This document shows positions 1 through 7,919 of a DNA stretch of 64,000 nt, piece by piece. The translations under genes and the position numbers were made by a program. This DNA comes from Halogeometricum sp. S1BR25-6 (lineage in GTDB: Archaea > Halobacteriota > Halobacteria > Halobacteriales > Haloferacaceae): NCBI RefSeq assembly GCF_031624495.1, contig NZ_JAMQOP010000002.1:186001-250000 (forward strand), given 5' to 3'. Numbering within the stretch: position 1 is the first letter of the stretch; every line of letters starts with the position of its first letter. The notes beneath the pieces were generated by a model that worked only from the letters and a program-made list of their open reading frames with translations, did no database searches and was not told the DNA's origin.

Positions 1-1623
1 CCACTCGGTGTCGGCGACGACGGCGCACGTCCCGCACTCCACGCAGGGCTGCGTGTCGAGACTCACGACGCGCTCCTCGCTCCCGTTGGTCCGGACGACC
101 TCCTCGCGGTAACAGCCGCCGCCGAAGTCCTCCGCGCTGACGGGACAGGCGGCGACGGCGGCGCCGCTGGCCGCGTAGGAGTCGTCGCGCAGCGTGATGT
201 GGGGGTTGCCCACGTCGGTGTCGTACGTCAGTTCGCCGATGCGCTCCTCCAGGCTCGGCGGTTCGACGCCGCTCTCGTCCGCGACGCGCGTCCCCAGTTC
301 CTCGGCGATGACCGTCGGGAGCGTCACGTACGGCGTTCGGGTGTCCGGCACGATGGCGGAGAGTCGGGGAGAGCCGTACAGCCCTTCGAGGCCGCCGCCC
401 AACGCGCGGATACCGAGGCGGCCGAGGCGGGAGGTGAGAAGCGAGTCGACGGCGTCGGTCACGTCGTCCCGCTCCGCGACGGTCCGCACGAGGTCGTACC
501 CCCGCGGTCTGAGTTTGTCCATCACGCCCTCGTCTCGGAGTTTCTCGGCGTACAGCCGACCGGCGTCCTCGGGCCGCCCGCGACCCCGCGCCTGCGCGAA
601 CGCCTCGCCGGCCAGCGCCCCCGCGGTGACGGCGTGGTTCATCCCCTTGATGATGGGACCCTGCGCCTGCATCTGCCCGGCGGCGTCGCCGACGACGAGC
701 AGTCGCCCGGCGTGAGGTTCGCGCAGCGCCACCTTTTTCGAGTCGGGGACGAGTTTCGCGGCGTACTCCCGCTCCCGGTAGTCGTCTCCGAGCCACTGCG
801 CGAGGAGCGGGTGCGTCAACAGCGCGTCGAGCAGTTCGTGTGGTTCCGCCTGCTCGGCGACGAGGCTGTCGAGGTGGAACACCGTCCCGATGGAGAGCGA
901 ATCCTCGTTCGTGTAGAGGAAGCCGCCGCCGCGCACGTCCGAGAACAGGTCGCCCGAGAACAGATGCGCCGCGCCCTCGTCCTCGTCGAGGGCGAACCGG
1001 TCGTTCACCGTCTCGGCCGGCATGTCGACGACCGCTTTCACCCCTTGGAACCACTCGCCGGGGTCCGCCCAGTCCATCAGACCGGCGTCGCGCGCCAACT
1101 CCGAGTTGACGCCGTCGGCGGCGATTATCACGTCCGCCTCGATGGGGTCGAGTTCGTCCGTCGTCACGCCGATGACCTCCCCCCTTTCGTCGCGGAGCAG
1201 GCCGTTCGCACGGACGCCCGTCAGCAGGCCGCCGCCCGTCTCGCGCGTCACCTCGTGGACGCGGTCCGCCAGCCACGAGTCCATCTTCCGCCGGAGGACG
1301 GCGTCGGCCCACTCGGTGTCGTGCTCGTGGAGCGGTCCCAAGTCGAACGTCTCCACCCGGTCGCCCGCGACGTTGTGGAGGTAGTAGCGCGTCACCGGAC
1401 GCTCCGCGGCCTCCGCGCGGAAGTCCGGGAACAGGTCGTCTATCGTCACCGGCGCGGACGATTCGGCGTAGATGAGACCGCCCGAGACGTTCTTCGATCC
1501 GGCCTCGACGCCGCGTTCTAAGACGAGCGTCTCGACGCCGTATCTGGCTAAGGTCGCCGCCGCCGCGGCCCCGCCGGGACCGGCGCCGACGACCACCGCC
1601 TCGTAGCGTTCGTGCTCGGTCAT
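1..1623 (-). CDS. fixC: FixC-type electron-transfer-flavoprotein:quinone oxidoreductase (partial, 3' end beyond window)
   Basis: FAD-dependent dehydrogenase that passes electrons from ETF to the membrane quinone pool. The reading frame is open from the ATG at 1623 to the window edge. The N-terminus has the Rossmann dinucleotide motif GAGPGG. A second FAD motif follows (LLVVGDAAGQMQ, near residue 300), typical of the geranylgeranyl-reductase/FixC family. Close to the visible end is a Cys-rich stretch (CVECGTC), which suggests the ferredoxin-like FixX domain is fused at the C-terminus. The start overlaps the ETF-alpha stop by 4 bases (ATGA), so the two are translationally coupled. The true C-terminus is not in the window. 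Confidence 0.9.
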   Translation of the reverse strand, partial: MTEHERYEAVVVGAGPGGAAAAATLARYGVETLVLERGVEAGSKNVSGGLIYAESSAPVTIDDLFPDFRAEAAERPVTRYYLHNVAGDRVETFDLGPLHEHDTEWADAVLRRKMDSWLADRVHEVTRETGGGLLTGVRANGLLRDERGEVIGVTTDELDPIEADVIIAADGVNSELARDAGLMDWADPGEWFQGVKAVVDMPAETVNDRFALDEDEGAAHLFSGDLFSDVRGGGFLYTNEDSLSIGTVFHLDSLVAEQAEPHELLDALLTHPLLAQWLGDDYREREYAAKLVPDSKKVALREPHAGRLLVVGDAAGQMQAQGPIIKGMNHAVTAGALAGEAFAQARGRGRPEDAGRLYAEKLRDEGVMDKLRPRGYDLVRTVAERDDVTDAVDSLLTSRLGRLGIRALGGGLEGLYGSPRLSAIVPDTRTPYVTLPTVIAEELGTRVADESGVEPPSLEERIGELTYDTDVGNPHITLRDDSYAASGAAVAACPVSAEDFGGGCYREEVVRTNGSEERVVSLDTQPCVECGTCAVVADTEW

Positions 1624-3398
1624 TCGCCCTCACCTCCCGTCGGCGCGTCGGTCCCGGGACGCTCGCTCGGCCGCCGCACCTCGCCCCCGTCCGTCGCCGC
1701 CGCGTCCTCCGCCGCGGCGCCGAACGCGAACGTTCCCCTGCGGACCGCCTCGGTCAGCGTCGGGAGCACCTCGAACAGGTCGCCCTCGACGAAGAAGTCC
1801 GAGAAGTCGCGGATTCGGGCCTCGGGGTCGGTGTTCACCGCGACGACGGTTTCGGACTCGTCCATGCCGACCTTGTGCTGGACCGCCCCGGAGATGCCCG
1901 CGGCGACGTACAGGTCCGGCGCGACGACCTGTCCCGTCTCGCCGATCTGTCGCTCCTCGCGGGCGTACTGTTCGACGTGGGGCTCGAAGGCGTACGACCC
2001 GGTGACGATGCCGCGGGAGACGCCGACGGCGGCGTCCTCGAACGCCTCCGCGAGGTCCAGCGCCAGTTCTATCCCGCGGGTCGGGTCGTCGCCGATGCCG
2101 CGTCCGACGGCGACGACGACGTCGTGCCCGGACAGGTCGACGCCCTCGTCCAACCGCTCGTGGTCGGTGACGGCCACGCGGAACCACGCCTCGTCGAGTT
2201 CGAGTTCGTGGTCGACGACGACGCCCGCCCGTTCGGGGTCCGGGTCCGGGACGTCGAAACTGCCGGGGATGACCGAAGCCCCCTGCGGGTGGAACTCCCG
2301 TCGCGGGTTGTCCAGACAGAGGATGGTCGAGTACTCGAAGCCGGAGAAGTCCGGGCGCTTCATGTGCAGGACGCGCTCGAACGTCCGCTTCGTGCCTGCG
2401 GCGCCGGTCTTCACCGGGTTCGAGATGACCTCCTCCTCGATGTAGAGCCCCGAGCAGTCGCTGGCGAGGCCGGAGTCGAGTTCGGCCTGCACCAGCGCCG
2501 AGAGGTCCCGCCCGTTGTTCGTCGCCGGGAAGAGGAAGTAGCGGGGCTTGTCGTAGTCGCGCCAGGCCTCCTCGCGGCCGCCGGCGACTTCGCCCTCTAC
2601 GTGTTCCGCCCCGGCGCGGGCCATGTCGGCGACGATTTCGGTGTACGGGTTGTGCTGGAAGCGTTCGAGGCGTTCGTCCTCGTGGACGACGACGACGTCC
2701 GCACCGAGGGCGATGCAGTCGTCGGCGTGCCCGCGCACGTCGTCGCCGACGAGAACCGCGACGACGCGTTCCTCGCCGCCGTCCTCGCCGTCTCCGTCGC
2801 CTCCGTCTCCGCCGCCCGCGTAGCGGTCGTTGTAGCCGTCCATCAACTCGCGCGCCTTCCCGAGCATCTCCCGCGACACGGAGGCGAGTTCGCCCGCCTG
2901 CGTCTCGCAGTACACCCACATGTCGCGGTAGCGGCCGTCCCGGAGCGACCGGACGTGCCGCTTGTCGCGCGTCGGGTGCGAGAGGTCCGGGTGTCGCTCT
3001 TCGGGCGGCCGGTCGTCCACCGCCGACTCCTCGCCCTCGCTCTCTTCGCTCCCCTGCACGGCGTCGAGTCGGCGCTGGACGAGGCGCTTCACCGCGCCGC
3101 GGTCCTCCCCTTCGGACTCCTCCTGCAGGAGGCGTTCGAGTTCGTCCGGGTCGTCGACGCGTTGGAGGGCGTTGCCGACTTCGGCGGCGGACATCGCCGA
3201 GAGGTCGATTCCCTCGACGTCCGCCTCGTCGTCCTCGGAGAACTTCTCGATGCGGCTCTCGACGAGGGCGATTGCGCCCGCGCGATTCTCGCCGGACTTC
3301 TCGGCCTCCAGAATCTCGCGGAGTTCGTCGACGTCCTCGACGTCTTTTATTTTAGGTCCGAGTTCGGAGATGTCGTACTCGCCGGGGTCGAGCGTCAC
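1620..3398 (-). CDS. etfA: Electron transfer flavoprotein alpha subunit with N-terminal repeat extension
   Basis: 592 residues, GTG start, 2 bases after the ETF-beta stop. The C-terminal half is the FAD-binding domain of ETF-alpha, with recognisable AVGRGIGD, GETGQVVAPDLYVAAGISGA and GDLFEVLP segments. Canonical ETF-alpha is about 320 residues. Here roughly 170 extra N-terminal residues carry two copies of a helical unit (about residues 16-52 and 75-112) of the form V-[ED]-D-x-DEL-x-x-[IL]-L, then an acidic linker. It forms the ETF heterodimer with the neighbouring beta subunit and donates electrons to FixC. The function of the extension is unknown. Confidence 0.93.
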   Translation of the reverse strand: MTLDPGEYDISELGPKIKDVEDVDELREILEAEKSGENRAGAIALVESRIEKFSEDDEADVEGIDLSAMSAAEVGNALQRVDDPDELERLLQEESEGEDRGAVKRLVQRRLDAVQGSEESEGEESAVDDRPPEERHPDLSHPTRDKRHVRSLRDGRYRDMWVYCETQAGELASVSREMLGKARELMDGYNDRYAGGGDGGDGDGEDGGEERVVAVLVGDDVRGHADDCIALGADVVVVHEDERLERFQHNPYTEIVADMARAGAEHVEGEVAGGREEAWRDYDKPRYFLFPATNNGRDLSALVQAELDSGLASDCSGLYIEEEVISNPVKTGAAGTKRTFERVLHMKRPDFSGFEYSTILCLDNPRREFHPQGASVIPGSFDVPDPDPERAGVVVDHELELDEAWFRVAVTDHERLDEGVDLSGHDVVVAVGRGIGDDPTRGIELALDLAEAFEDAAVGVSRGIVTGSYAFEPHVEQYAREERQIGETGQVVAPDLYVAAGISGAVQHKVGMDESETVVAVNTDPEARIRDFSDFFVEGDLFEVLPTLTEAVRRGTFAFGAAAEDAAATDGGEVRRPSERPGTDAPTGGEGE

Positions 3399-3400
3399 GG

Positions 3401-4282
3401 TCAGTCACCCCCCGCGGCCGCGGCGTCGTCGGAACCGTCGCCCGCGAGCGGACGCATCGCGTCGAGGACGGCGCGCATTCCCTCCGGGTCGCCCGGGTCG
3501 ACCATCGTCGCCTCCCGCTCCGCCGGCGGTTTCGGAATCGGGTCCACGGAGGAGACGATGGTGGGCGACCCGTCGAGGCCGATGTAGTCGGGGTCGACGT
3601 TGATGTCGGCGTGGTCCCACACCGTCAGCGCGTCCTCGTAGTCCGGGGCGCGTTCGCGCGCCGTCTCGCGCAGGTCCTTCAGCGTCAGGCGGTGTCCCGC
3701 GGTCCGATAGGACGGCTCGAACTCCGGGTCGACGACGACGAACGCCGGGAGGTCCGTCTCCACCGTCTCCGTCTCCGAGAGGTCGCCCTCCACGAGTCGC
3801 CGCGCGCGGAGTCGTCCCGCCTCCTCGTCGACGTCGAGGCCGGTGACGTGGGTCACGATGGGCATATCGAGACACCAGCACGTCTGCGGGCCGGTGTGGC
3901 CCGTCTCCCCGTCGGCCGTCTTGAACCCCGCGAACACGAGGTCGGGGACGCCCATCTTCTCGATGGCGGCGCTGAGCGTGATGGCCGTCGCCCACGTGTC
4001 GGCGGCGGCCATCTCGCGGTCGGATACCAAGTAGAGGTCGTCGGCGTACGTGGTCGCCATCGCCTCTCGGAGCACCTCCTTGTACCCCGGCGGACCCATG
4101 CTCATCACCGAGACGCGCCCGCCGTGCCTGACCCGCGTCTGCAACGCAGCGTTCAGCGCGTACGCGTCGTTCGGATTCATCACCGTCGGCGTCTTGCCGC
4201 GTTCGAGGTGCCCGTCCTCGTCGAACGACACCTTCCCCTCCCGGAAGTCGGGAACGCCCTTCGTCAACACGAGTGTGTGCAT
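3401..4282 (-). CDS. etfB: Electron transfer flavoprotein beta subunit
   Basis: 293 residues, ATG start, first gene of the etfB-etfA-fixC operon. The N-terminus (LVLTKGVPDF) and the segment MNPNDAYALNAAL are typical of ETF-beta/FixA. The middle carries the FAGFKTADGETGHTGPQ region, corresponding to the conserved nucleotide-binding loop. It acts as the AMP/FAD-holding partner of ETF-alpha, collecting electrons from acyl-CoA or related dehydrogenases; an acyl-CoA dehydrogenase gene lies at 19783. The upstream 75 bases contain an AT-rich stretch (4321-4340) likely to hold the operon promoter. Confidence 0.93.
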   Translation of the reverse strand: MHTLVLTKGVPDFREGKVSFDEDGHLERGKTPTVMNPNDAYALNAALQTRVRHGGRVSVMSMGPPGYKEVLREAMATTYADDLYLVSDREMAAADTWATAITLSAAIEKMGVPDLVFAGFKTADGETGHTGPQTCWCLDMPIVTHVTGLDVDEEAGRLRARRLVEGDLSETETVETDLPAFVVVDPEFEPSYRTAGHRLTLKDLRETARERAPDYEDALTVWDHADINVDPDYIGLDGSPTIVSSVDPIPKPPAEREATMVDPGDPEGMRAVLDAMRPLAGDGSDDAAAAGGD

Positions 4283-4357
4283 CGTTGACTCACCACTAGG
4301 TGACGATGGGCCACCGATTCCTTAACAATTATTCTTGAACAAATGAGCGTGCGGCGC

Positions 4358-4690
<333 letters not shown>

Positions 4691-4776
4691 CTAACGTCGC
4701 GCGGCGACGCGCATAAATCTACGTCGACGGTCGGAACGGGCACCGCCTATTTCCGTCGACCGGACGAACGGCCGGT

Positions 4777-5256
4777 ATGGACGCCATCGCGCTTCTCGCC
4801 ATCGCACTCGCCGCTCTCGGCGTCGTCGGCGTCGTCGTTCCCCTCCTCCCGGGCGGGTTGCTCTCCTTGGTCGGGGCCTACCTCTACTGGTGGTCGACGG
4901 GGTACGCCGACCCGTCGCTCCCGGTGTTGGTGACGCTCACCGCCGTCGGCCTCTTTACGGTGATAATCGACTACTTCGGCGGCGCCATCGCGGCGCGGGC
5001 GGGCGGCGCCTCCTCGCTCACAACCGCCGCCGCCGTCGTCGTCGGCCTCGTCCTCCTCGTCGTCACGGGGCCGGTGGGCTTCCTGCTCGGCATCGCCGCG
5101 ACGGTGTTCGTCGTCGAGTTCGTCCGCAACAACGACCCCGAACAGAGCGCGCGCGTCGCCCTCTACGCCACCGCGGGCGTCCTCGCCTCGACGGTGATGC
5201 AGGTGCTCCTCACGGGCGCCATGTTGGTCGTCCTCGTCCTCGCGGTGCTGTTCTGA
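4777..5256 (+). CDS. DUF456-family integral membrane protein
   Basis: 159 residues, nearly all hydrophobic, with about five to six predicted membrane segments and a short charged loop (VRNNDPEQSARVA) before the last helices. The glycine-rich PLLPGGLLSLVGA start and the DYFGG motif after the second helix are typical of DUF456 proteins, whose biochemical role is unknown. Divergent from the ferredoxin gene, with 89 bp between the starts. Followed by two very small membrane-protein genes on the same strand. Confidence 0.8.
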   Translation: MDAIALLAIALAALGVVGVVVPLLPGGLLSLVGAYLYWWSTGYADPSLPVLVTLTAVGLFTVIIDYFGGAIAARAGGASSLTTAAAVVVGLVLLVVTGPVGFLLGIAATVFVVEFVRNNDPEQSARVALYATAGVLASTVMQVLLTGAMLVVLVLAVLF

Positions 5257-5317
5257 GAGGGCGGGGAGTCGAGTCGAGTCCGACAGCGTTTACACGACGG
5301 GTCAGATACGCACCTCC

Positions 5318-5479
5318 GTGTCGCCTCGAACCGACTCGCTGCTGTCTACCGTGCTCCTGTTCGTCCTCGCGGAGTGGGTGACGACGGCCTACCGGTTCGC
5401 GGGCGTCTCGACGGCGTTCGGCGTCGCCGCGATGCTGCCGGTGTTCCTCTCGGCCGCCCTCGTCTCGGACTTCGGGTAG
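5318..5479 (+). CDS. Small 53-residue membrane protein (copy 1 of a tandem pair)
   Basis: GTG-started ORF of 53 codons with two hydrophobic segments (about residues 8-19 and 28-50) and the N-terminal sequence SPRTD. A TATA-like GTTTACACG lies about 28 bases before the GTG, the usual leaderless spacing here. It aligns without gaps over all 53 residues with the next small ORF at 5563; I count 18 identities, including RTD, LL, VLL, W20, F27, ST, F34 and P41. This supports both being real genes. Function unknown. Confidence 0.65.
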   Translation: MSPRTDSLLSTVLLFVLAEWVTTAYRFAGVSTAFGVAAMLPVFLSAALVSDFG

Positions 5480-5562
5480 TCGCGCCCGCGCGACGAGAGG
5501 GGGACGTCGCCTCGGAGGTGGGGCCCGTGTCAGTTAAGAGACAGTGCGCGGAACGGGCGCTC

Positions 5563-5724
5563 GTGTCAGACAGAACCGACTACCTCCTCTTGGCCGTCCT
5601 GCTCGTCGCCGTCGCGATATGGGCGAGCGTCTCCGGCGAGTTCCCCGCGCTCTCGACGCTGTTCGCCCTCGTCGGTCTCGTTCCGGGAGTCGCGGTCTTT
5701 CTCCCGGTATTCCCCGGCGAGTAG
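5563..5724 (+). CDS. Small 53-residue membrane protein (copy 2 of a tandem pair)
   Basis: GTG-started ORF of 53 codons (SDRTD N-terminus) with two hydrophobic segments. A TATA-like GTTAAGAG lies about 28 bases upstream of the GTG, separate from the one serving copy 1, so each gene may be transcribed on its own. Same length as the preceding ORF and about one-third identical to it without gaps, so most likely a diverged tandem duplicate. It ends 7 bases before the convergent cyclase gene. Function unknown. Confidence 0.65.
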   Translation: MSDRTDYLLLAVLLVAVAIWASVSGEFPALSTLFALVGLVPGVAVFLPVFPGE

Positions 5725-5731
5725 CGAGTCC

Positions 5732-6382
5732 TCACACCCACGCGACGGCCCGGACCGGCGCGCCGTCGGCGTCGACGCGGAGGGGAAGCGCCAGCAACTC
5801 GAAGCGTTCGGGCACCGCGTCGAGGTTCCGCAAGTTTTCGACTATCAGCCTTTCCGACCCGAGGAGCGCGCGGTGCGCGGGAACCGACTCCGCGCCCGTC
5901 GGGTCGGGACTCAACGCGTCGGTGCCGACGTGGTATCCCGCCTCGGCGCACCGCTCGGCCGTCTCCGGCGCGAGGTAGGGGTGGTCGGTCATCCGGTCGG
6001 TGCCCCACTCGTCGGCCCACCCGGTGCGGAAGACGAGCATCGCTTCCGTCCCGCCTCCGTCGCCTCGCTCCTCCTCGTCGTCGTCGCTCGCGGGCACCGC
6101 GTCCGGGGGTATCTCCCCGTTCGCGCCGACGTCGCGGCAGTCGACGACGCGCGCGTCGAATCGGAAGCGGTCGACGTCGAACGAGTCGAGCGTCCTCCCG
6201 TCCGCCTCGGTGTGCGAGGGGGCGTCGACGTGCGTTCCCGCGTGCGTGCCGAGTTCGAGGCGCGAGACGCGGTAACCGTCCGCCCCGTGCGTCGCGTGCG
6301 GCGTCACGTCGACGGCGGGGTCGCCGGGGTACGTCGGCATCCCCGACTCGACGCGCCGCGTGAGGTCGACGAGGCGGGTCAC
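5732..6382 (-). CDS. Cyclase / kynurenine formamidase-like metal-dependent hydrolase
   Basis: 216 residues. The start is the GTG at 6382, which overlaps the upstream dehydrogenase stop by 4 bases (GTGA). The family's metal-binding signature HAGTHVDAPSH is at residues 47-57 (ligands H47, H51, D53, with H57). The N-terminal segment MPTYPGDP is also typical of this putative cyclase fold. Members hydrolyse N-formylkynurenine or act on other amides and esters; the substrate cannot be told from sequence. Co-transcription with an aldehyde dehydrogenase suggests a small catabolic unit. Confidence 0.85.
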   Translation of the reverse strand: MTRLVDLTRRVESGMPTYPGDPAVDVTPHATHGADGYRVSRLELGTHAGTHVDAPSHTEADGRTLDSFDVDRFRFDARVVDCRDVGANGEIPPDAVPASDDDEEERGDGGGTEAMLVFRTGWADEWGTDRMTDHPYLAPETAERCAEAGYHVGTDALSPDPTGAESVPAHRALLGSERLIVENLRNLDAVPERFELLALPLRVDADGAPVRAVAWV

Positions 6383-7836
6383 GCGTCCGGCCACCGCTCG
6401 ATGTACACCGTCTCGTCGGTGTAGAACCGCACCGCGTCGTCTCCCTGCGCGTGCAAGTCGCCGAAGAACGACTCCTTCGCGCCGCCGAAGTGGAAGAACG
6501 CCATCGGCGCGGCGGTGCCGACGTTGACGCCGAGGTTGCCGGGTTCGGCTTCGTGGCGGAACCGCTCGGCCTCCGCGCCGGAGGCGGTGAACAGACTGGC
6601 CGCGTTGCCGTACCGCGAGTCGTTCACCACGTCGACGGCCGCCCCGAAGTCGGGCACGCGGACGAGGGCGAGTATCGGCCCGAATATCTCCTCGCCGACG
6701 AGCGCCGAGTCCCGCGGCGCGTCGCCGAACACCGTCGGCCCGAGAAAGTGCCCCTCGTCGGGCGTCTCGGCCGTCCGACCGTCCACGAGGAGTTCGGCCC
6801 CCTCCTCGACGCCCGTCTCGACGTACCCGGCGACGCTGTCGCGGTGGGCGGCGGAGACGAGCGGTCCCATCTCCGTCTCTTCGTCCAGTCCGTCGCCGAC
6901 GACCATCGACTCGACCCGCTCGACGAGTCGGGCCGCGAACTCGTCGTAGACGGCGTCCTCGACGACGGCGACGGGGTTGGCGAGACACCGCTGGCCGGCG
7001 TTGGCGAACGCCGACCCGACGGTCCCGTCGACGGCGGTTTCGAGGTCCGCCGTCGCGGAGACGACGACGTGGTTCTTCGCGCCGCCCTGCGCCTGCACCC
7101 GCTTGCCGTTCGCCGCCGCCGTCTCGTAGACGTGCCTCGCGACGGGCGTGCTGCCGACGAACGAGACGCCCGCCACCTCCGGATGTTCACAGAGCGCGTT
7201 CACGGCGTCGGCGTCGCCGTGGACGAGGTTCACGACGCCGTCCGGGAACCCGGCCTCCGCCGCGAGTTCGACGATTCTGGTCGGGGTGTGCGGGTCGCGT
7301 TCGCTCGGCTTCAGGACGAACGCGTTGCCCGTGGCGACGGCGTACGGGAGGAACCACAGCGGAATCATCGCCGGGAAGTTGAACGGCGTCACCGCGGCGA
7401 AGACGCCCACGGGCCTCCGCACCGCCGTCTCGTCGATTTCGGGGGCGGCGTTCGAGAGGTGTCCCGCCTGCATCGCCGTCGGCGCCCCGCAGGCGACTTC
7501 CACGTTCTCGATGCCGCGCCGAATCTCCCCGCGCGCCTCCGCCAGCGTCTTCCCGTGCTCGCAGACGAGGAGTTCCGCGAGTTCCTCCTGTTCGTCCTCC
7601 AGCAGCGACTTCAACCGAAACAGCGGCTGGATGCGCTCCTCGACGGGCGTCTCCCGCCACGACGCGAACGCCTCGGCGGCCGCGGTCACCGCCTCGCCCA
7701 CGTCCGTCTCGTCGCTGAATCCCACGCGACCGACCGTCTCGCCGGTCGCCGGGTTCTCCACGTCCGCGCCGTCGCGCGAGGGGTCCGTCCACGCCCCGCC
7801 GACGAAGTTCCGCGCCGTCCGCGTCTCCGAGTCCAT
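6379..7836 (-). CDS. mmsA: Aldehyde dehydrogenase, methylmalonate-semialdehyde dehydrogenase type
   Basis: 485 residues, full ALDH length. The catalytic Cys is C284 in FANAGQRCLA. The position that is a general-base Glu in most ALDHs (ELGGK) reads QGGAKNH, the hallmark of CoA-acylating methylmalonate-semialdehyde dehydrogenases. N-terminal PFNFPAMIPLW also matches that subfamily. Likely reaction: methylmalonate or malonate semialdehyde plus CoA and NAD to propionyl- or acetyl-CoA, in valine, inositol or beta-alanine catabolism. Which of these applies is inference. First gene of a two-gene operon with the cyclase. Confidence 0.85.
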   Translation of the reverse strand: MDSETRTARNFVGGAWTDPSRDGADVENPATGETVGRVGFSDETDVGEAVTAAAEAFASWRETPVEERIQPLFRLKSLLEDEQEELAELLVCEHGKTLAEARGEIRRGIENVEVACGAPTAMQAGHLSNAAPEIDETAVRRPVGVFAAVTPFNFPAMIPLWFLPYAVATGNAFVLKPSERDPHTPTRIVELAAEAGFPDGVVNLVHGDADAVNALCEHPEVAGVSFVGSTPVARHVYETAAANGKRVQAQGGAKNHVVVSATADLETAVDGTVGSAFANAGQRCLANPVAVVEDAVYDEFAARLVERVESMVVGDGLDEETEMGPLVSAAHRDSVAGYVETGVEEGAELLVDGRTAETPDEGHFLGPTVFGDAPRDSALVGEEIFGPILALVRVPDFGAAVDVVNDSRYGNAASLFTASGAEAERFRHEAEPGNLGVNVGTAAPMAFFHFGGAKESFFGDLHAQGDDAVRFYTDETVYIERWPDA

Positions 7837-7919
7837 GCCGTGTGGTGACGAGTCGCGGGTGAAAGAGCTGTCGCAGGCAGAGTTGTCGCTCGCTGAACGA
7901 GCGGCGCGCCGACGCCTCG

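Noticed and set aside
199-1521. Long plus-strand ORF opposite fixC, and similar long ORFs opposite most genes
   Set aside because: They are antisense shadows caused by high GC at third codon positions. The opposite strand holds recognisable families with motifs.
4323-4332. Shared 10-mer TAACAATTAT before the ETF operon and panB (30010-30019)
   Set aside because: The two copies face opposite ways relative to their genes and are simple AT-rich promoter sequence, so common regulation is not supported.
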